The notes beneath the pieces are model-generated. The model saw only the letters and a list, made by a program, of their open reading frames with translations, was not told the origin of the DNA and ran no database searches. A DNA stretch of 64,000 bases from Bacteroidales bacterium. Lineage in GTDB: Bacteria; Bacteroidota; Bacteroidia; Bacteroidales; UBA932. Numbering within the stretch: position 1 is the stretch's first letter; each line of letters opens with the position of its first letter. A program made the translations under genes and the position numbers. Shown here one piece after another: positions 7,718 through 16,181 of the stretch. Location of the stretch: contig JAFSWO010000056.1 in the NCBI GenBank assembly GCA_017450165.1, forward strand, positions 1 to 64,000, read 5' to 3'.

Positions 7718-9019
7718 ATGACACTGGGAATAGTTCTGGCGGTTCTGGTGGCCGCCGTCCCCGAATGGACGCTGGAAGGCTGTATCGAGCGCGGCCTGCA
7801 GGAGGGCGTCAGTCTGCAACGTCAGGAGCTTCTGCTCCGTCAGCGCCGCAGCGACGAACGTCTGGCCCTGTTGGACGGTCTGCCGGAAATCAGCCTGCGC
7901 ACGGGGTGCGACTTTGGTTGGGGCCGCACCGTGGACATGCAGGAACTGATGATCGTAGACCACCGGCTTAACTTTTCGAACAGCTGGTCCGTGGGGGCCT
8001 CCCTCTCTTCCTCCCGCGTGGTTTCCACCCTGTTGGAGCAACGTGAGAAACGCTATCTCCGCGAGGAGGCGGCCGCAGGGCGGGAAGCGATGGAGACCGG
8101 ACTGAAAATCGCCATTACCGAAGCCTATCTGGAACTGCTGCTGGCCGACAAAAACTATGAAAACGCCTGTACCGGTTACGAGAGCATTCTGGCCCAGCGG
8201 GAACGGACTGAAAAAGAGGTCCTCTCCGGGCGGCTCTCCTACCGCTCGCTGGCGGAAATCGAGGCCCGGAGCGCCACGGAAAAGGCTGCAGTGGCCAGCG
8301 CCCGCGGAAACCGGCGCACCGCCGCCATGAACTTATCCCGTTACCTGAATCTGCCGCCGGAGGAGGAGCTCACGGTTGCTCCTCCGGCCGAAGATTCGCT
8401 GCCGGAACCCTGGCCCATGCCTTCGGCCGGCGATATCGCCCGCTACGTGGCCACCCACCCCCGCATCCGGCAGGCGGAAGCCTCGCTGGGAACCGGACAG
8501 GTAGCGCTCAGGAAGGAGCGTGCCTCCCTCCTGCCCGATCTGACGGTAGCCGGAGGGTACGGCACCTACTACAGCAACGCCAGCCGGGTGACCTGGTACA
8601 ATCAGCTGACCGGCAACGGAAACCCGTCGCTCGGCGTCACCCTTACCATTCCGCTGCCCGGCGGACAATCTTTTACGCGGCTGCGACAGCGCTCCTCGGC
8701 AGTATCGCAGCAAGCGTGTGAAATCGAAGAACTCCGGCAGGAACTTGAGTCCGAGATGCTCTCCTCGCTGCTGAACGCCATCAACTGTTACGAGAGCTGT
8801 CTCGCCGCGGAGGAGAACATGAAGGCACTGGGGACGGCTTTCCGGGCAAACGAAGCCCGCTTTGAAAACGGTGCCATTTCCAGCAGTGAATACCTGATTT
8901 CGCGGACCAACTGGCAAAAGGCGGTCGGTGCCTACTGGCAGGCCCGCTATCGCTATTTGTTCCAACTGAAAATCATTAGTTTACGAAAGATTCCCGTACA
9001 GGAAGGAGGCGCCCAATGA
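7718..9019 (+). CDS. TolC-like outer-membrane channel protein
   Basis: 433 aa. A short hydrophobic start (MTLGIVLAVLVAAV) acts as signal peptide, followed by WTLEGCIERGL, the usual opening of the outer-membrane efflux family. Two long alpha-helical repeats (about residues 40-210 and 240-420) match the TolC coiled-coil barrel; the second includes SLGVTLTIPLPGG. It would form the outer-membrane duct for the peptides exported by the C39 transporter. It begins 12 nt after precursor 2 and overlaps the adaptor gene by 4 nt (ATGA). Confidence 0.9.
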   Translation: MTLGIVLAVLVAAVPEWTLEGCIERGLQEGVSLQRQELLLRQRRSDERLALLDGLPEISLRTGCDFGWGRTVDMQELMIVDHRLNFSNSWSVGASLSSSRVVSTLLEQREKRYLREEAAAGREAMETGLKIAITEAYLELLLADKNYENACTGYESILAQRERTEKEVLSGRLSYRSLAEIEARSATEKAAVASARGNRRTAAMNLSRYLNLPPEEELTVAPPAEDSLPEPWPMPSAGDIARYVATHPRIRQAEASLGTGQVALRKERASLLPDLTVAGGYGTYYSNASRVTWYNQLTGNGNPSLGVTLTIPLPGGQSFTRLRQRSSAVSQQACEIEELRQELESEMLSSLLNAINCYESCLAAEENMKALGTAFRANEARFENGAISSSEYLISRTNWQKAVGAYWQARYRYLFQLKIISLRKIPVQEGGAQ

Positions 9020-10218
9020 ACCCCACATCCAAGAAGTGGGCCCGCCGGGCGCTCATCGCCGGCGGCGTCCTGATCCTGCTCCTGCTGGCTACCGGCCACA
9101 GGAACGGCAAACAGCCAGAGGTGGAGGTCATGACGGTCACCTCCGGCGATCTGGTGGAGACCATCTCGGCGAGCGGCAAACTGAGGCCCGTCACTGAAAT
9201 AGCCGTTTCACCGGACGTTTCGGGCGAGATCGTGGAACTCAACTTCCGCGAAGGCGACCGTGTGCGCAAAGGAGATATTCTACTGAAAATCAAGCAAGAC
9301 CTGTATCTGTCCATCGTAGAGAAAGCCGAGGCGGCGCTGGGGTCGCTCCGGGCGGAATACAACCGCCAGCAGGCAGCGGCTCGGCAGTCGGCCACCGCCC
9401 TCACGCGCGCCAAATCGCTCTTTGCACAGCAGGCCATCTCCGCCTCCGAACTGGAAGCCGCACAGGCGGAGTATGAGATGATGAACGGACAGCTGAATGC
9501 CGCGCGGTGGAACGTGCGCAGCGGGGAGGCCTCCCTGAAAGAGGCGCGGGAGAACCTCACCAAAACCGTGATCCGCGCCCCGATGGAGGGCACCGTCTCG
9601 CGCATGAACGTGGCGCTCGGCGAACGGGTGGTCGGCACCTCCCAGATGGCCGGCACGGAGCTGCTGCGAATCGCCGACTTCAGCCGGATGGAGGTAGTGA
9701 CCGACGTGGGGGAAAACGAGGTGGTCCGGATTGCGCCGGGCGACAGCGTTTCACTCTCCCTGGATGCCTATCCGCGCCTGACTTTCAGCGGATTGGTGAC
9801 GCAAATCGCAAATTCCTCGAAATTCGTTGCTGCAGGAATCGGCCAAGTTGCTAACTTTGAAGTCCGGATAGCGGTGCAGCCGTCCTCCTACCAGACGCTG
9901 CTGCAGGACGATCCGACCCCGCTCAAACCCGGGATGTCGGCCGTCGCCTCGATCATCACGCGCTCCAGACGGGATGTCATTACCATCCCCCTGCAGAGCG
10001 TTTTTCTCCGGGGCAGGCGTGAAGCCGTCTGGAGCGTCAGCGACGCGGGCACCGTTACCGCCAAAGAGATTGAAACCGGGATTCAGGATCTCACCCGCAT
10101 AGAAGTCCGCTCCGGACTGGCCATCGGCGAAAGCATTGTCTGCGCCCCCTATCAGGCCATCACCCAGACGCTGACAGAAGGCTGCAGAGTAAAGGTTCTG
10201 TCCGGACCGAAACGCTAA
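9016..10218 (+). CDS. HlyD/MacA-like periplasmic adaptor
   Basis: 400 aa. An N-terminal TM anchor follows a basic start (NPTSKKWARRALIAGG). Next come a beta-barrel strand block (VMTVTSGDLVETISASGKL), the lipoyl half-motif SGEIVELNFREGDRVRKGD, a coiled-coil hairpin rich in Ala/Glu (about residues 95-185), and the returning lipoyl half IRAPMEGTVSRMNVALGE. It bridges the inner-membrane exporter and the TolC-like channel. The fold is closer to MacA/RND-type adaptors than to the dedicated HlyD of haemolysin systems. It overlaps the preceding gene by 4 nt. Confidence 0.9.
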   Translation: MNPTSKKWARRALIAGGVLILLLLATGHRNGKQPEVEVMTVTSGDLVETISASGKLRPVTEIAVSPDVSGEIVELNFREGDRVRKGDILLKIKQDLYLSIVEKAEAALGSLRAEYNRQQAAARQSATALTRAKSLFAQQAISASELEAAQAEYEMMNGQLNAARWNVRSGEASLKEARENLTKTVIRAPMEGTVSRMNVALGERVVGTSQMAGTELLRIADFSRMEVVTDVGENEVVRIAPGDSVSLSLDAYPRLTFSGLVTQIANSSKFVAAGIGQVANFEVRIAVQPSSYQTLLQDDPTPLKPGMSAVASIITRSRRDVITIPLQSVFLRGRREAVWSVSDAGTVTAKEIETGIQDLTRIEVRSGLAIGESIVCAPYQAITQTLTEGCRVKVLSGPKR

Positions 10219-10228
10219 AAGAAAGACG

Positions 10229-10912
10229 ATGGAAAAACCTCGCATCCTGATGATTGAAACGAGCACCGACAACTGTTCGGTGGCCCTTTGCGAAGGAGCC
10301 GCGCTCCTGGCCGAACGCCATACCGACGCCCCCAAAAGCCAGTCTTCCCTGCTCGCCCCCTTTGTGGAGGAGGTGCTGAAGGAGGCCGGCCTGAAGGCTA
10401 GCGAGTGTGATGCGGTCGCCGTCAGTGAGGGGCCGGGCTCCTATACCGGCCTGCGCGTGGGCGTCTCCACCGCCAAGGGGGTCTGTTTCGGGGCGGGCAT
10501 TCCGTTGCTGGCGGTTGGCACGCTGCGCATTCTGGCCGAGATGGGCCGCGGAAAGGCGGATTTCATTGTCCCGATGCTCGATGCCCGCCGCATGGAGGTC
10601 TATAGCGCCGTTTTCGATGGAAAGACGCTGGCGCAGCAGACGGAAACCGAGGCCATGATCCTGGATGCGGACAGCTATCCCGGCCTGCTCGCACGCGGCA
10701 CGGTGCTCTTTATCGGCAACGGCGTGGAGAAGTTTGCGCCGCTGGTTGCATCGCCCAATGCCACCTTCCAACCGTGCTGTCCGGAGGCCACCGCCATGGC
10801 GGCCCCCGCGCTGGAGGCATGGCAAAAAAAAGAGTTCAAAGACGTTGCGTACTTTGAACCCTTCTATCTCAAGGAGTTTGTTGCCGGAATCAGCAAGAAG
10901 GCCGTACTCTAG
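10229..10912 (+). CDS. tsaB: tRNA N6-threonylcarbamoyladenosine biosynthesis protein TsaB
   Basis: 227 aa. The ASKHA-fold start LMIETSTDNCSVAL and the family block SEGPGSYTGLRVGVSTAKG are clear. TsaB is the inactive paralogue that scaffolds TsaD in the t6A37 modification complex for ANN-decoding tRNAs. It follows the adaptor gene by 10 nt on the same strand and may be read through from the export operon, but it is a housekeeping gene. It ends convergently with, and overlaps by 4 nt, the TlpA-like gene. Confidence 0.93.
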   Translation: MEKPRILMIETSTDNCSVALCEGAALLAERHTDAPKSQSSLLAPFVEEVLKEAGLKASECDAVAVSEGPGSYTGLRVGVSTAKGVCFGAGIPLLAVGTLRILAEMGRGKADFIVPMLDARRMEVYSAVFDGKTLAQQTETEAMILDADSYPGLLARGTVLFIGNGVEKFAPLVASPNATFQPCCPEATAMAAPALEAWQKKEFKDVAYFEPFYLKEFVAGISKKAVL

Positions 10913-12045
10913 AGGCTGCGGCGAATCAGCGATTCGAGCGCTGCGGCGTCGTACACATCCTTTCCTACGATATCGCCCTTACGGTCAATGACAAAGAGCG
11001 TGGGCAACTGCGTGACGTTGTAAGCCGAGATGGCGCGGGAATTCCGTCCGTTGCCGTCGTTCACGCTGATCCAGGGAATATTCTGGCTGCGGACCACCGT
11101 TGCCCAAACAGCCTTGTCCACATCAAGCGCGACCTGGTAGATTTCCAGACCGCGGTCGTGGTACTTGGTGTAGAGATCAGCCAGCGTATGGTTGAACATC
11201 TTGGGGCCGTCAAGCGATACGCTCCAGAAGGAGAGGATGATCACCGAACCGGACAGATCGGAGAGTTTGCGCTCCTGACCCTCGATATCGGGCATCGTCA
11301 GATCGGGGAAGGAGATGGTCTCCACGCTGTTCAGCTTGTTGTTGAGATCCATCAGGCTCTCGCGGGAACGGATCTCTTCCGGCAGGGCCAGCACATACTC
11401 CGAATTGGGATAAACCATCTGGATGGAATCATACACCTGCTTGATAACCAGTACATCCGTCAGCTCACCGAAGACCGGAAGATTGTCGTTGAACTTCTGG
11501 AAGAAGAGGGCGGCGGAGGTGATGGATTTCGGATGGGTGAGCACGTGAGACAGCGCAAAACGCTTGTAGTCCACGTAGACCCGGCCGATATCGGAACGCA
11601 GTTCCTTGGCGGTGCGCTCGTCAGCCGCCAGATTCAGGGCATCGGCACAGACCCCCATCTTGTAGCCGGCCAGACGGAATTCGTCGTTGACATGCTTGAG
11701 CAGGCTGCTCTCTTCGGAACCCTCCACGGTGTAGTCACCGTCGGCCTGCAGATTGACGCGAACCGCATCGCCCGGTAGGAGCACCAGCGAAGCCAGCGTC
11801 ACGCTGCCGTCCGAAAGATGGCAGAAGACGGGCGCGCCCTTCTTCACCGCCACTTTACCACGGAAGTCGCCTTTGGCGTCGATCTTCAGGGTATCAAGCG
11901 TAGAGAGCTGATTGGCAACCACTTTCTGCAGCAGCAGGGTGGTATCGGAAAGATCCTCGCTATGGCCTTCGATGCGGGCCGGATGGGTCTGGCTGCAGGC
12001 CGCAAAGGCGAGCAGCGCGAGGAGCAGCAGTGCACTCTTTTTCAT
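10909..12045 (-). CDS. TlpA-like lipoprotein lacking the CXXC active site
   Basis: 378 aa. The lipoprotein signal is MKKSALLLLALLAFAAC. An N-terminal beta domain (about residues 25-120) resembles the DUF4369-type domain found before thioredoxin domains in Bacteroidota. The C-terminal half has a TlpA/AhpC-like fold: FPDLTMPDIEGQ, then IILSFWSVSLDGPKMFN, and TQLPTLFVIDRKGDIV with the cis-Pro. Where WCxxC is expected the protein has WSVSLD, so no redox cysteine pair remains. It is probably an envelope protein with a binding or structural role, not a disulfide reductase. It lies 5 nt downstream of the HIT gene. Confidence 0.85.
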   Translation of the reverse strand: MKKSALLLLALLAFAACSQTHPARIEGHSEDLSDTTLLLQKVVANQLSTLDTLKIDAKGDFRGKVAVKKGAPVFCHLSDGSVTLASLVLLPGDAVRVNLQADGDYTVEGSEESSLLKHVNDEFRLAGYKMGVCADALNLAADERTAKELRSDIGRVYVDYKRFALSHVLTHPKSITSAALFFQKFNDNLPVFGELTDVLVIKQVYDSIQMVYPNSEYVLALPEEIRSRESLMDLNNKLNSVETISFPDLTMPDIEGQERKLSDLSGSVIILSFWSVSLDGPKMFNHTLADLYTKYHDRGLEIYQVALDVDKAVWATVVRSQNIPWISVNDGNGRNSRAISAYNVTQLPTLFVIDRKGDIVGKDVYDAAALESLIRRSL

Positions 12046-12050
12046 AGCCG

Positions 12051-12452
12051 TTATTCTTTGTCAAATTCCCGGGCGATGGCAGCGGCGATTTCCGTGAAGC
12101 GTTCGCTCTTGAGCTGCAGCTTTTCCTTGCGGAAATCCAGATCCGATTCGCTCTGCAGGGGAACCAGGTGGATATGTGCGTGGGGCACCTCCATGCCAAG
12201 GACCGCTACGCCGATCCGCTTGCAGGGCAGCGCCGCTTTTTGCGCGCGGGCCACCTTGGCGGCGAACTCCCAGAGGCCCTTGTAGGTATCTGCGTCGAGA
12301 TCAAAGAGATAGTCTACCTCCTTCTTGGGGATGACCAGGGTGTGTCCTTCCGCCAGCGGGGCGATATCGAGGAACGCATAGTAGCGATCGCTCTCCGCCA
12401 CTTTGTACGAAGGAATCTCGCCGGCGACGATGCGGGAAAAGATGGATGCCAT
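12051..12452 (-). CDS. HIT-family nucleotide hydrolase
   Basis: 133 aa. The start SIFSRIVAGEIPSYKVAE and the histidine triad HAHIHLVPL (about residues 96-104) identify a Hint/PKCI-like HIT protein. Family members hydrolyse nucleoside phosphoramidates or related dinucleotides, and the middle His of the triad is the nucleophile. It lies 5 nt after greA and 5 nt before the TlpA-like gene, so the three form a run. The exact substrate is unknown. Confidence 0.92.
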   Translation of the reverse strand: MASIFSRIVAGEIPSYKVAESDRYYAFLDIAPLAEGHTLVIPKKEVDYLFDLDADTYKGLWEFAAKVARAQKAALPCKRIGVAVLGMEVPHAHIHLVPLQSESDLDFRKEKLQLKSERFTEIAAAIAREFDKE

Positions 12453-12457
12453 AGCGG

Positions 12458-12928
12458 TTAGATGGAAATATTGAGGATTTCGAATTTCAGCAGTCCGGAC
12501 GGAACCTGCACCTCGACGACATCCCCCTTCTTGCGGCCCAGCAGCGCCTTGCCGATGGGGGTGGCAGCGGCCAGTTTGCCCTCTTTGAAGTTGGCTTCAC
12601 TCTCGCCAACCAGGGTGTATTCAACCACGGAGCCGTTGGCCAGATTCTTAATCTTGACCTTGTTCAGCATTGCCACGCAGTCGGTATTGATCTTGGATTC
12701 GTCGATAACACGGGCGTTTGCGACCATGTCCTGCAGTTTCGCGATTTTGAGTTCAAGAAGGCCCTGAGCCTCGCGGGCAGCGTCGTATTCCGCATTCTCG
12801 GAGAGGTCACCCTTGTCGCGTGCCTCAGCAATCTGTGCGGAGATAATGGGCCGCTGAGCGGTCAGTTTTGCCAGTTCGTCCCGCAGGTTGTCGAGACCTT
12901 CCTGTGTCACATAATGGATGTCAGCCAT
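12458..12928 (-). CDS. greA: Transcription elongation factor GreA
   Basis: 156 aa, the usual size. The N-terminal coiled coil (residues 5-75) includes LRDELAKLTAQRP and GDLSENAEYDAAREAQ, with the acidic tip residues needed to stimulate transcript cleavage by RNA polymerase. The C-terminal FKBP-like domain ends EVQVPSGLLKFEILNI. A well-spaced promoter lies at 13010-13040, leaving a leader of about 80 nt. Confidence 0.96.
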   Translation of the reverse strand: MADIHYVTQEGLDNLRDELAKLTAQRPIISAQIAEARDKGDLSENAEYDAAREAQGLLELKIAKLQDMVANARVIDESKINTDCVAMLNKVKIKNLANGSVVEYTLVGESEANFKEGKLAAATPIGKALLGRKKGDVVEVQVPSGLLKFEILNISI

Positions 12929-13009
12929 GTCTTGTCTTTAAATAAACGGATAAAAGGAGAAAGAATCCCGCAGGGGGACCCTTTCATCAATTCTAACTTA
13001 AATCTGCGA

Positions 13010-13040
13010 CAAAGGTACGTAATTATTTTGATTGTCGCAA
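13010..13040 (-). promoter_or_regulatory. greA promoter
   Basis: On the minus strand a -7 box TACCTTTG (13010-13017) is preceded by TTG (13038-13040) with 20 bases between. It overlaps the 3' end of the upstream methyltransferase gene and drives greA and probably the HIT and TlpA-like genes. Confidence 0.75.
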
Positions 13041-13664
13041 CCGGATTATGTTCAATCCGTCCCGCAGGGGCAGGATGAAACTCTCCAGACGCGGGTCGGC
13101 CGCCACGGCCGCATTGAATTCCAGGATGCCGCGGGTCTGGCACTTCTCCTTGGAACTGTCGTCGCAGACCTTGCCGCCCCAGAGCACGTTGTCGGCCACC
13201 AGCCAGCCTCCTTCGCGCAAGCAGCGCACGACGAGCGGCAGGAACTCGGGATAGGCCCGCTTGTTGGCATCCAGGTAGACCAGGTCGTAGCTTTGTTCGG
13301 GCAGCGTGGGCAGCATCTGCAGCGCATCGCAGAAGTGGAGGCGGATGCGGTCGCTCACCCCGGCGCGGGCAAACCCTTCGCGGATGAGATCCTCGAGTTC
13401 ATCGTTGATTTCCAGCGCATCCAGCGTCCCCCCTTCCGGCAGGCCCGCAGCCAGGCAGATGGCCGAATAACCGGTAAAGGTGCCAATCTCCAGCACCCGC
13501 TGCGGACGGAGCATCTGCACCATCATGGTGAGCAGGCGTCCCACCTCCGGACCGCAGAGCATGTGCGGATAGTTGGTGCGCAGATGGGTCTGCCGCTCCA
13601 GCCAGCCGAGCGCTTCGGGCAGCGGTGCGGAAAAATCTTCAATATATTTTTCGAGATTGTTCAT
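13023..13664 (-). CDS. SAM-dependent O-methyltransferase (CCoAOMT-like)
   Basis: 213 aa. Motif I VLEIGTFTGYSAICLA and the acidic motif DALEIND bind S-adenosylmethionine. YDLVYLDANKRAYPEF and WLVADNVLWGG match the metal-dependent O-methyltransferase family related to caffeoyl-CoA and catechol enzymes. The substrate in this organism is unknown. The gene is transcribed divergently from dnaX; a -7 box 10 nt before its start suggests a very short leader. Confidence 0.9.
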   Translation of the reverse strand: MNNLEKYIEDFSAPLPEALGWLERQTHLRTNYPHMLCGPEVGRLLTMMVQMLRPQRVLEIGTFTGYSAICLAAGLPEGGTLDALEINDELEDLIREGFARAGVSDRIRLHFCDALQMLPTLPEQSYDLVYLDANKRAYPEFLPLVVRCLREGGWLVADNVLWGGKVCDDSSKEKCQTRGILEFNAAVAADPRLESFILPLRDGLNIIRLRQSK

Positions 13665-13674
13665 AAGTCCGCCG

Positions 13675-13682
13675 CAAAGTTA
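13675..13682 (-). promoter_or_regulatory. -7 box (TAACTTTG) for the methyltransferase gene
   Basis: A perfect TAnnTTTG box on the minus strand ends 10 nt before the ATG at 13664. No good TTG partner is seen. It lies back to back with the dnaX box. Confidence 0.5.
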
Positions 13683-13693
13683 GAGATTTTTCC

Positions 13694-13701
13694 TACTTTT
13701 G
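13694..13701 (+). promoter_or_regulatory. -7 box (TACTTTTG) for dnaX
   Basis: A TAnnTTTG box 21 nt before the dnaX ATG in the 58-nt divergent gap. The upstream TTG is not convincing. Confidence 0.5.
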
Positions 13702-13722
13702 TATGCTTAAGGCAGCATCACT

Positions 13723-15414
13723 ATGGCACAGTTCATCGTCTCCGCACGCAAATACCGGCCGAACAGTTTCGGCGCCCTGATCGGACAGGAAAACATTGCA
13801 ACCACGCTCAAGAACGCCATCCTCCGCGAACAGCTGGCGCACGCCTACCTTTTCTGCGGACCGCGTGGCGTGGGCAAGACCAGTGCCGCCCGCATCTTTG
13901 CCAAGATCATCAACTGCGCCAACCCTTCCGCCGACATGGAGCCTTGCGGAGAGTGTGAAAGCTGCCGCGCCTTCGCCGAGGGCCGTTCCTACAACATCCA
14001 CGAGCTGGATGCCGCCTCCAACAACTCGGTGGACGATATCCGCGCGCTGACAGACAAGGTGCGCATCCCACCCCAGATCGGCCGCTACAGCGTCTATATC
14101 ATCGACGAGGTGCATATGCTCTCGCAGGCAGCCTTCAACGCCTTCCTCAAGACGCTGGAAGAGCCGCCGGCATACGCCATCTTTATCCTGGCCACCACGG
14201 AGAAGCACAAGATTCTCCCCACCATCCTCTCACGCTGCCAGACCTACGATTTCAACCGCATCACTATTGCGGGCATCGTGCAGAATCTCCGGCACATTGC
14301 TGAATGCGAGGGGATTACCATCAGTGAAGACGCCATGCACATCATCGCGCAGAAGGCCGACGGCGCCATGCGCGACGCCCTCACGCTCTTTGACCAGATG
14401 GTGGCTTTCTGCGGCAACGACATTACCTACGAGCAAGTGGTGAAGAACCTCAACGTGCTCGATTATGAATACTACTTCCGCCTGACGGATGCCTTCCGGC
14501 AGGGAGACAGCGCCACGGCCCTGAGGATCTTCGACGAGATTCTCTCGGCGGGATTCAATTCCCAGCACTTTATCGGCGGACTCTGCTCGCACTTCCGCGA
14601 CCTGATCGTCTGCGCCCGCGGAGCGGCCGACACGCTGCTCGAACTGGCCCCGACGGTGGCCGAAGGCTACAAGGCCTGCGCCGCCGCCTGCGCCCCGGAA
14701 TTCCTCTTCCAGGCCCTGGATATCGCCACCACGGCGGATGCACAGTACAAGCAGAGCGGCAATCCGCGCCTGCTGATCGAATTCGCGCTGATGAAGATCT
14801 GCCGGTTGAACGAACCGGTGGCCGCACCGCTCCGCCAGGAGTCTTCGCGCCCCACCGCCGCTCCGGCGCCCGCTCCGGCCCCTGCACCAGCACCTGCCCC
14901 TGCACCAGCACCCGCACCGAAACCCGTCGAGGCGCCGGCACCAAAGCCCGCAGAGGCCCCGCGCAAGCCTACCGGTCTCTCCATCAAAGATATGCTGCAG
15001 CAGGCCGTGGCCAACAACACTCCGGCGGCCAAGGCTGAGGCCAAACCGCTCGTGGAGGAAGAGGTCAACGCCGCCTGGCAGAAGATGGCCTCCAACCAGC
15101 CGCAGCCCCGTCTCTCCGCCGTGCTGGCCGCCAAGAATCCGGTCATTCACGCCAACGATCACCTGCTGATTTTCAGCGTAGCCAGCGAGGCCCAGAAAGA
15201 TTGGATCGAGCATACCTGCCGGCAGAAACTGGAGGCCTTCCTGCGCGGCGAACTCGGCGACAAGGCGCTCCAACTGCGGTTCGAGGTGGACGAAAAAGCC
15301 GCCGTGCACGAAGAGAAAGTCCCCTACATGCAGTCGGACAAAGACCGCTACCTCCGCCAAACCTCCCCTGAATTCGTCGAGCTTCGCAAGGAGTTCGAAC
15401 TCGAAGTAAAATAA
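13723..15414 (+). CDS. dnaX: DNA polymerase III subunits gamma/tau
   Basis: 563 aa clamp-loader ATPase. RKYRPNSFGALIGQENI opens the AAA+ domain. The Walker A is GPRGVGKTSAARIF, a zinc module reads CGECESC, Walker B is VYIIDEVHML, and sensor 1 lies in ILATTEKHKI. The oligomerisation domain covers about residues 225-370. A Pro-Ala linker (14860-14930) then gives a roughly 150-residue tau-like C-terminal part. No A-rich slippery frameshift site was noticed. It is followed 6 nt later by lptB. Confidence 0.95.
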   Translation: MAQFIVSARKYRPNSFGALIGQENIATTLKNAILREQLAHAYLFCGPRGVGKTSAARIFAKIINCANPSADMEPCGECESCRAFAEGRSYNIHELDAASNNSVDDIRALTDKVRIPPQIGRYSVYIIDEVHMLSQAAFNAFLKTLEEPPAYAIFILATTEKHKILPTILSRCQTYDFNRITIAGIVQNLRHIAECEGITISEDAMHIIAQKADGAMRDALTLFDQMVAFCGNDITYEQVVKNLNVLDYEYYFRLTDAFRQGDSATALRIFDEILSAGFNSQHFIGGLCSHFRDLIVCARGAADTLLELAPTVAEGYKACAAACAPEFLFQALDIATTADAQYKQSGNPRLLIEFALMKICRLNEPVAAPLRQESSRPTAAPAPAPAPAPAPAPAPAPAPKPVEAPAPKPAEAPRKPTGLSIKDMLQQAVANNTPAAKAEAKPLVEEEVNAAWQKMASNQPQPRLSAVLAAKNPVIHANDHLLIFSVASEAQKDWIEHTCRQKLEAFLRGELGDKALQLRFEVDEKAAVHEEKVPYMQSDKDRYLRQTSPEFVELRKEFELEVK

Positions 15415-15420
15415 TCAGTT

Positions 15421-16170
15421 ATGAAACTCAGCTGCAAAGACCTGGTCAAGAAATACGGAAAACGCACCGTTGTCAGGGGCGTCTCCATTGAAGTTGAACA
15501 AGGCGAAATCGTGGGCCTGCTCGGGCCGAACGGCGCCGGAAAGACCACCTCTTTCTATATGATTACCGGCCTGATCAAGCCCAACGACGGACAGATCTTC
15601 CTGGACGACGAAGAGATCACCCATCTGCCGATGTACCGCCGCGCCCAGAAGGGCGTGGGATATCTGGCGCAGGAGGCGTCGGTCTTTCGCACAATGAGCG
15701 TACAGGATAACATCCTCTCTGTAATGGAAATGGCTGGTTTTGAGAAGAATTACCGCCTGGAACGACTCGAGTCGCTGATTGACGAATTCGGTCTGCACAA
15801 GGTTCGCAAGAGCCTGGGTATCCAGCTCTCCGGCGGTGAGCGCCGCCGTTGCGAGATTGCCCGCGCGCTGGCCATCAACCCCAAGTTCATCCTGCTGGAC
15901 GAACCCTTCGCCGGGGTGGACCCGATTGCGGTGGAGGATATCCAGCACATCATTGCCAAGCTCAAGACCAAGAACATCGGGATCATCATCACCGACCACA
16001 ACGTCCACGAGACCCTGGCCATCACCGACCGGGCCTACCTGCTCTACGAGGGCAGCATTCTGGAGAGCGGTACCGCCGAACAGCTGGCCGCCAATCCAGA
16101 GGTCCGCAAGAAATACCTGGGACAGAACTTCGAACTCCGCAAAGCCGTCCTGCACGAACGGGCGGAGTAA
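15421..16170 (+). CDS. lptB: LPS export ABC transporter ATP-binding protein
   Basis: 249 aa ATPase powering LptFG, which moves lipopolysaccharide from the inner membrane toward the Lpt bridge. Walker A is GPNGAGKTTSFYMITG, the Q-loop YLAQEASVFR, the signature LSGGERRRCEIARAL, Walker B FILLDEPFAGVDP and the switch His in ITDHNV. The YLAQEASVFR stretch is characteristic of LptB. It connects functionally to the lpx genes near 59-61 kb. It ends convergently with nadE. Confidence 0.95.
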   Translation: MKLSCKDLVKKYGKRTVVRGVSIEVEQGEIVGLLGPNGAGKTTSFYMITGLIKPNDGQIFLDDEEITHLPMYRRAQKGVGYLAQEASVFRTMSVQDNILSVMEMAGFEKNYRLERLESLIDEFGLHKVRKSLGIQLSGGERRRCEIARALAINPKFILLDEPFAGVDPIAVEDIQHIIAKLKTKNIGIIITDHNVHETLAITDRAYLLYEGSILESGTAEQLAANPEVRKKYLGQNFELRKAVLHERAE

Positions 16171-16181
16171 CCTTTCTTACA

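Noticed and set aside
14860..14930. Repeat element or CRISPR-like array
   Set aside because: It is the low-complexity Pro-Ala linker of DnaX. The same applies to the VEKP repeats in infB. No CRISPR array was seen anywhere in the window.
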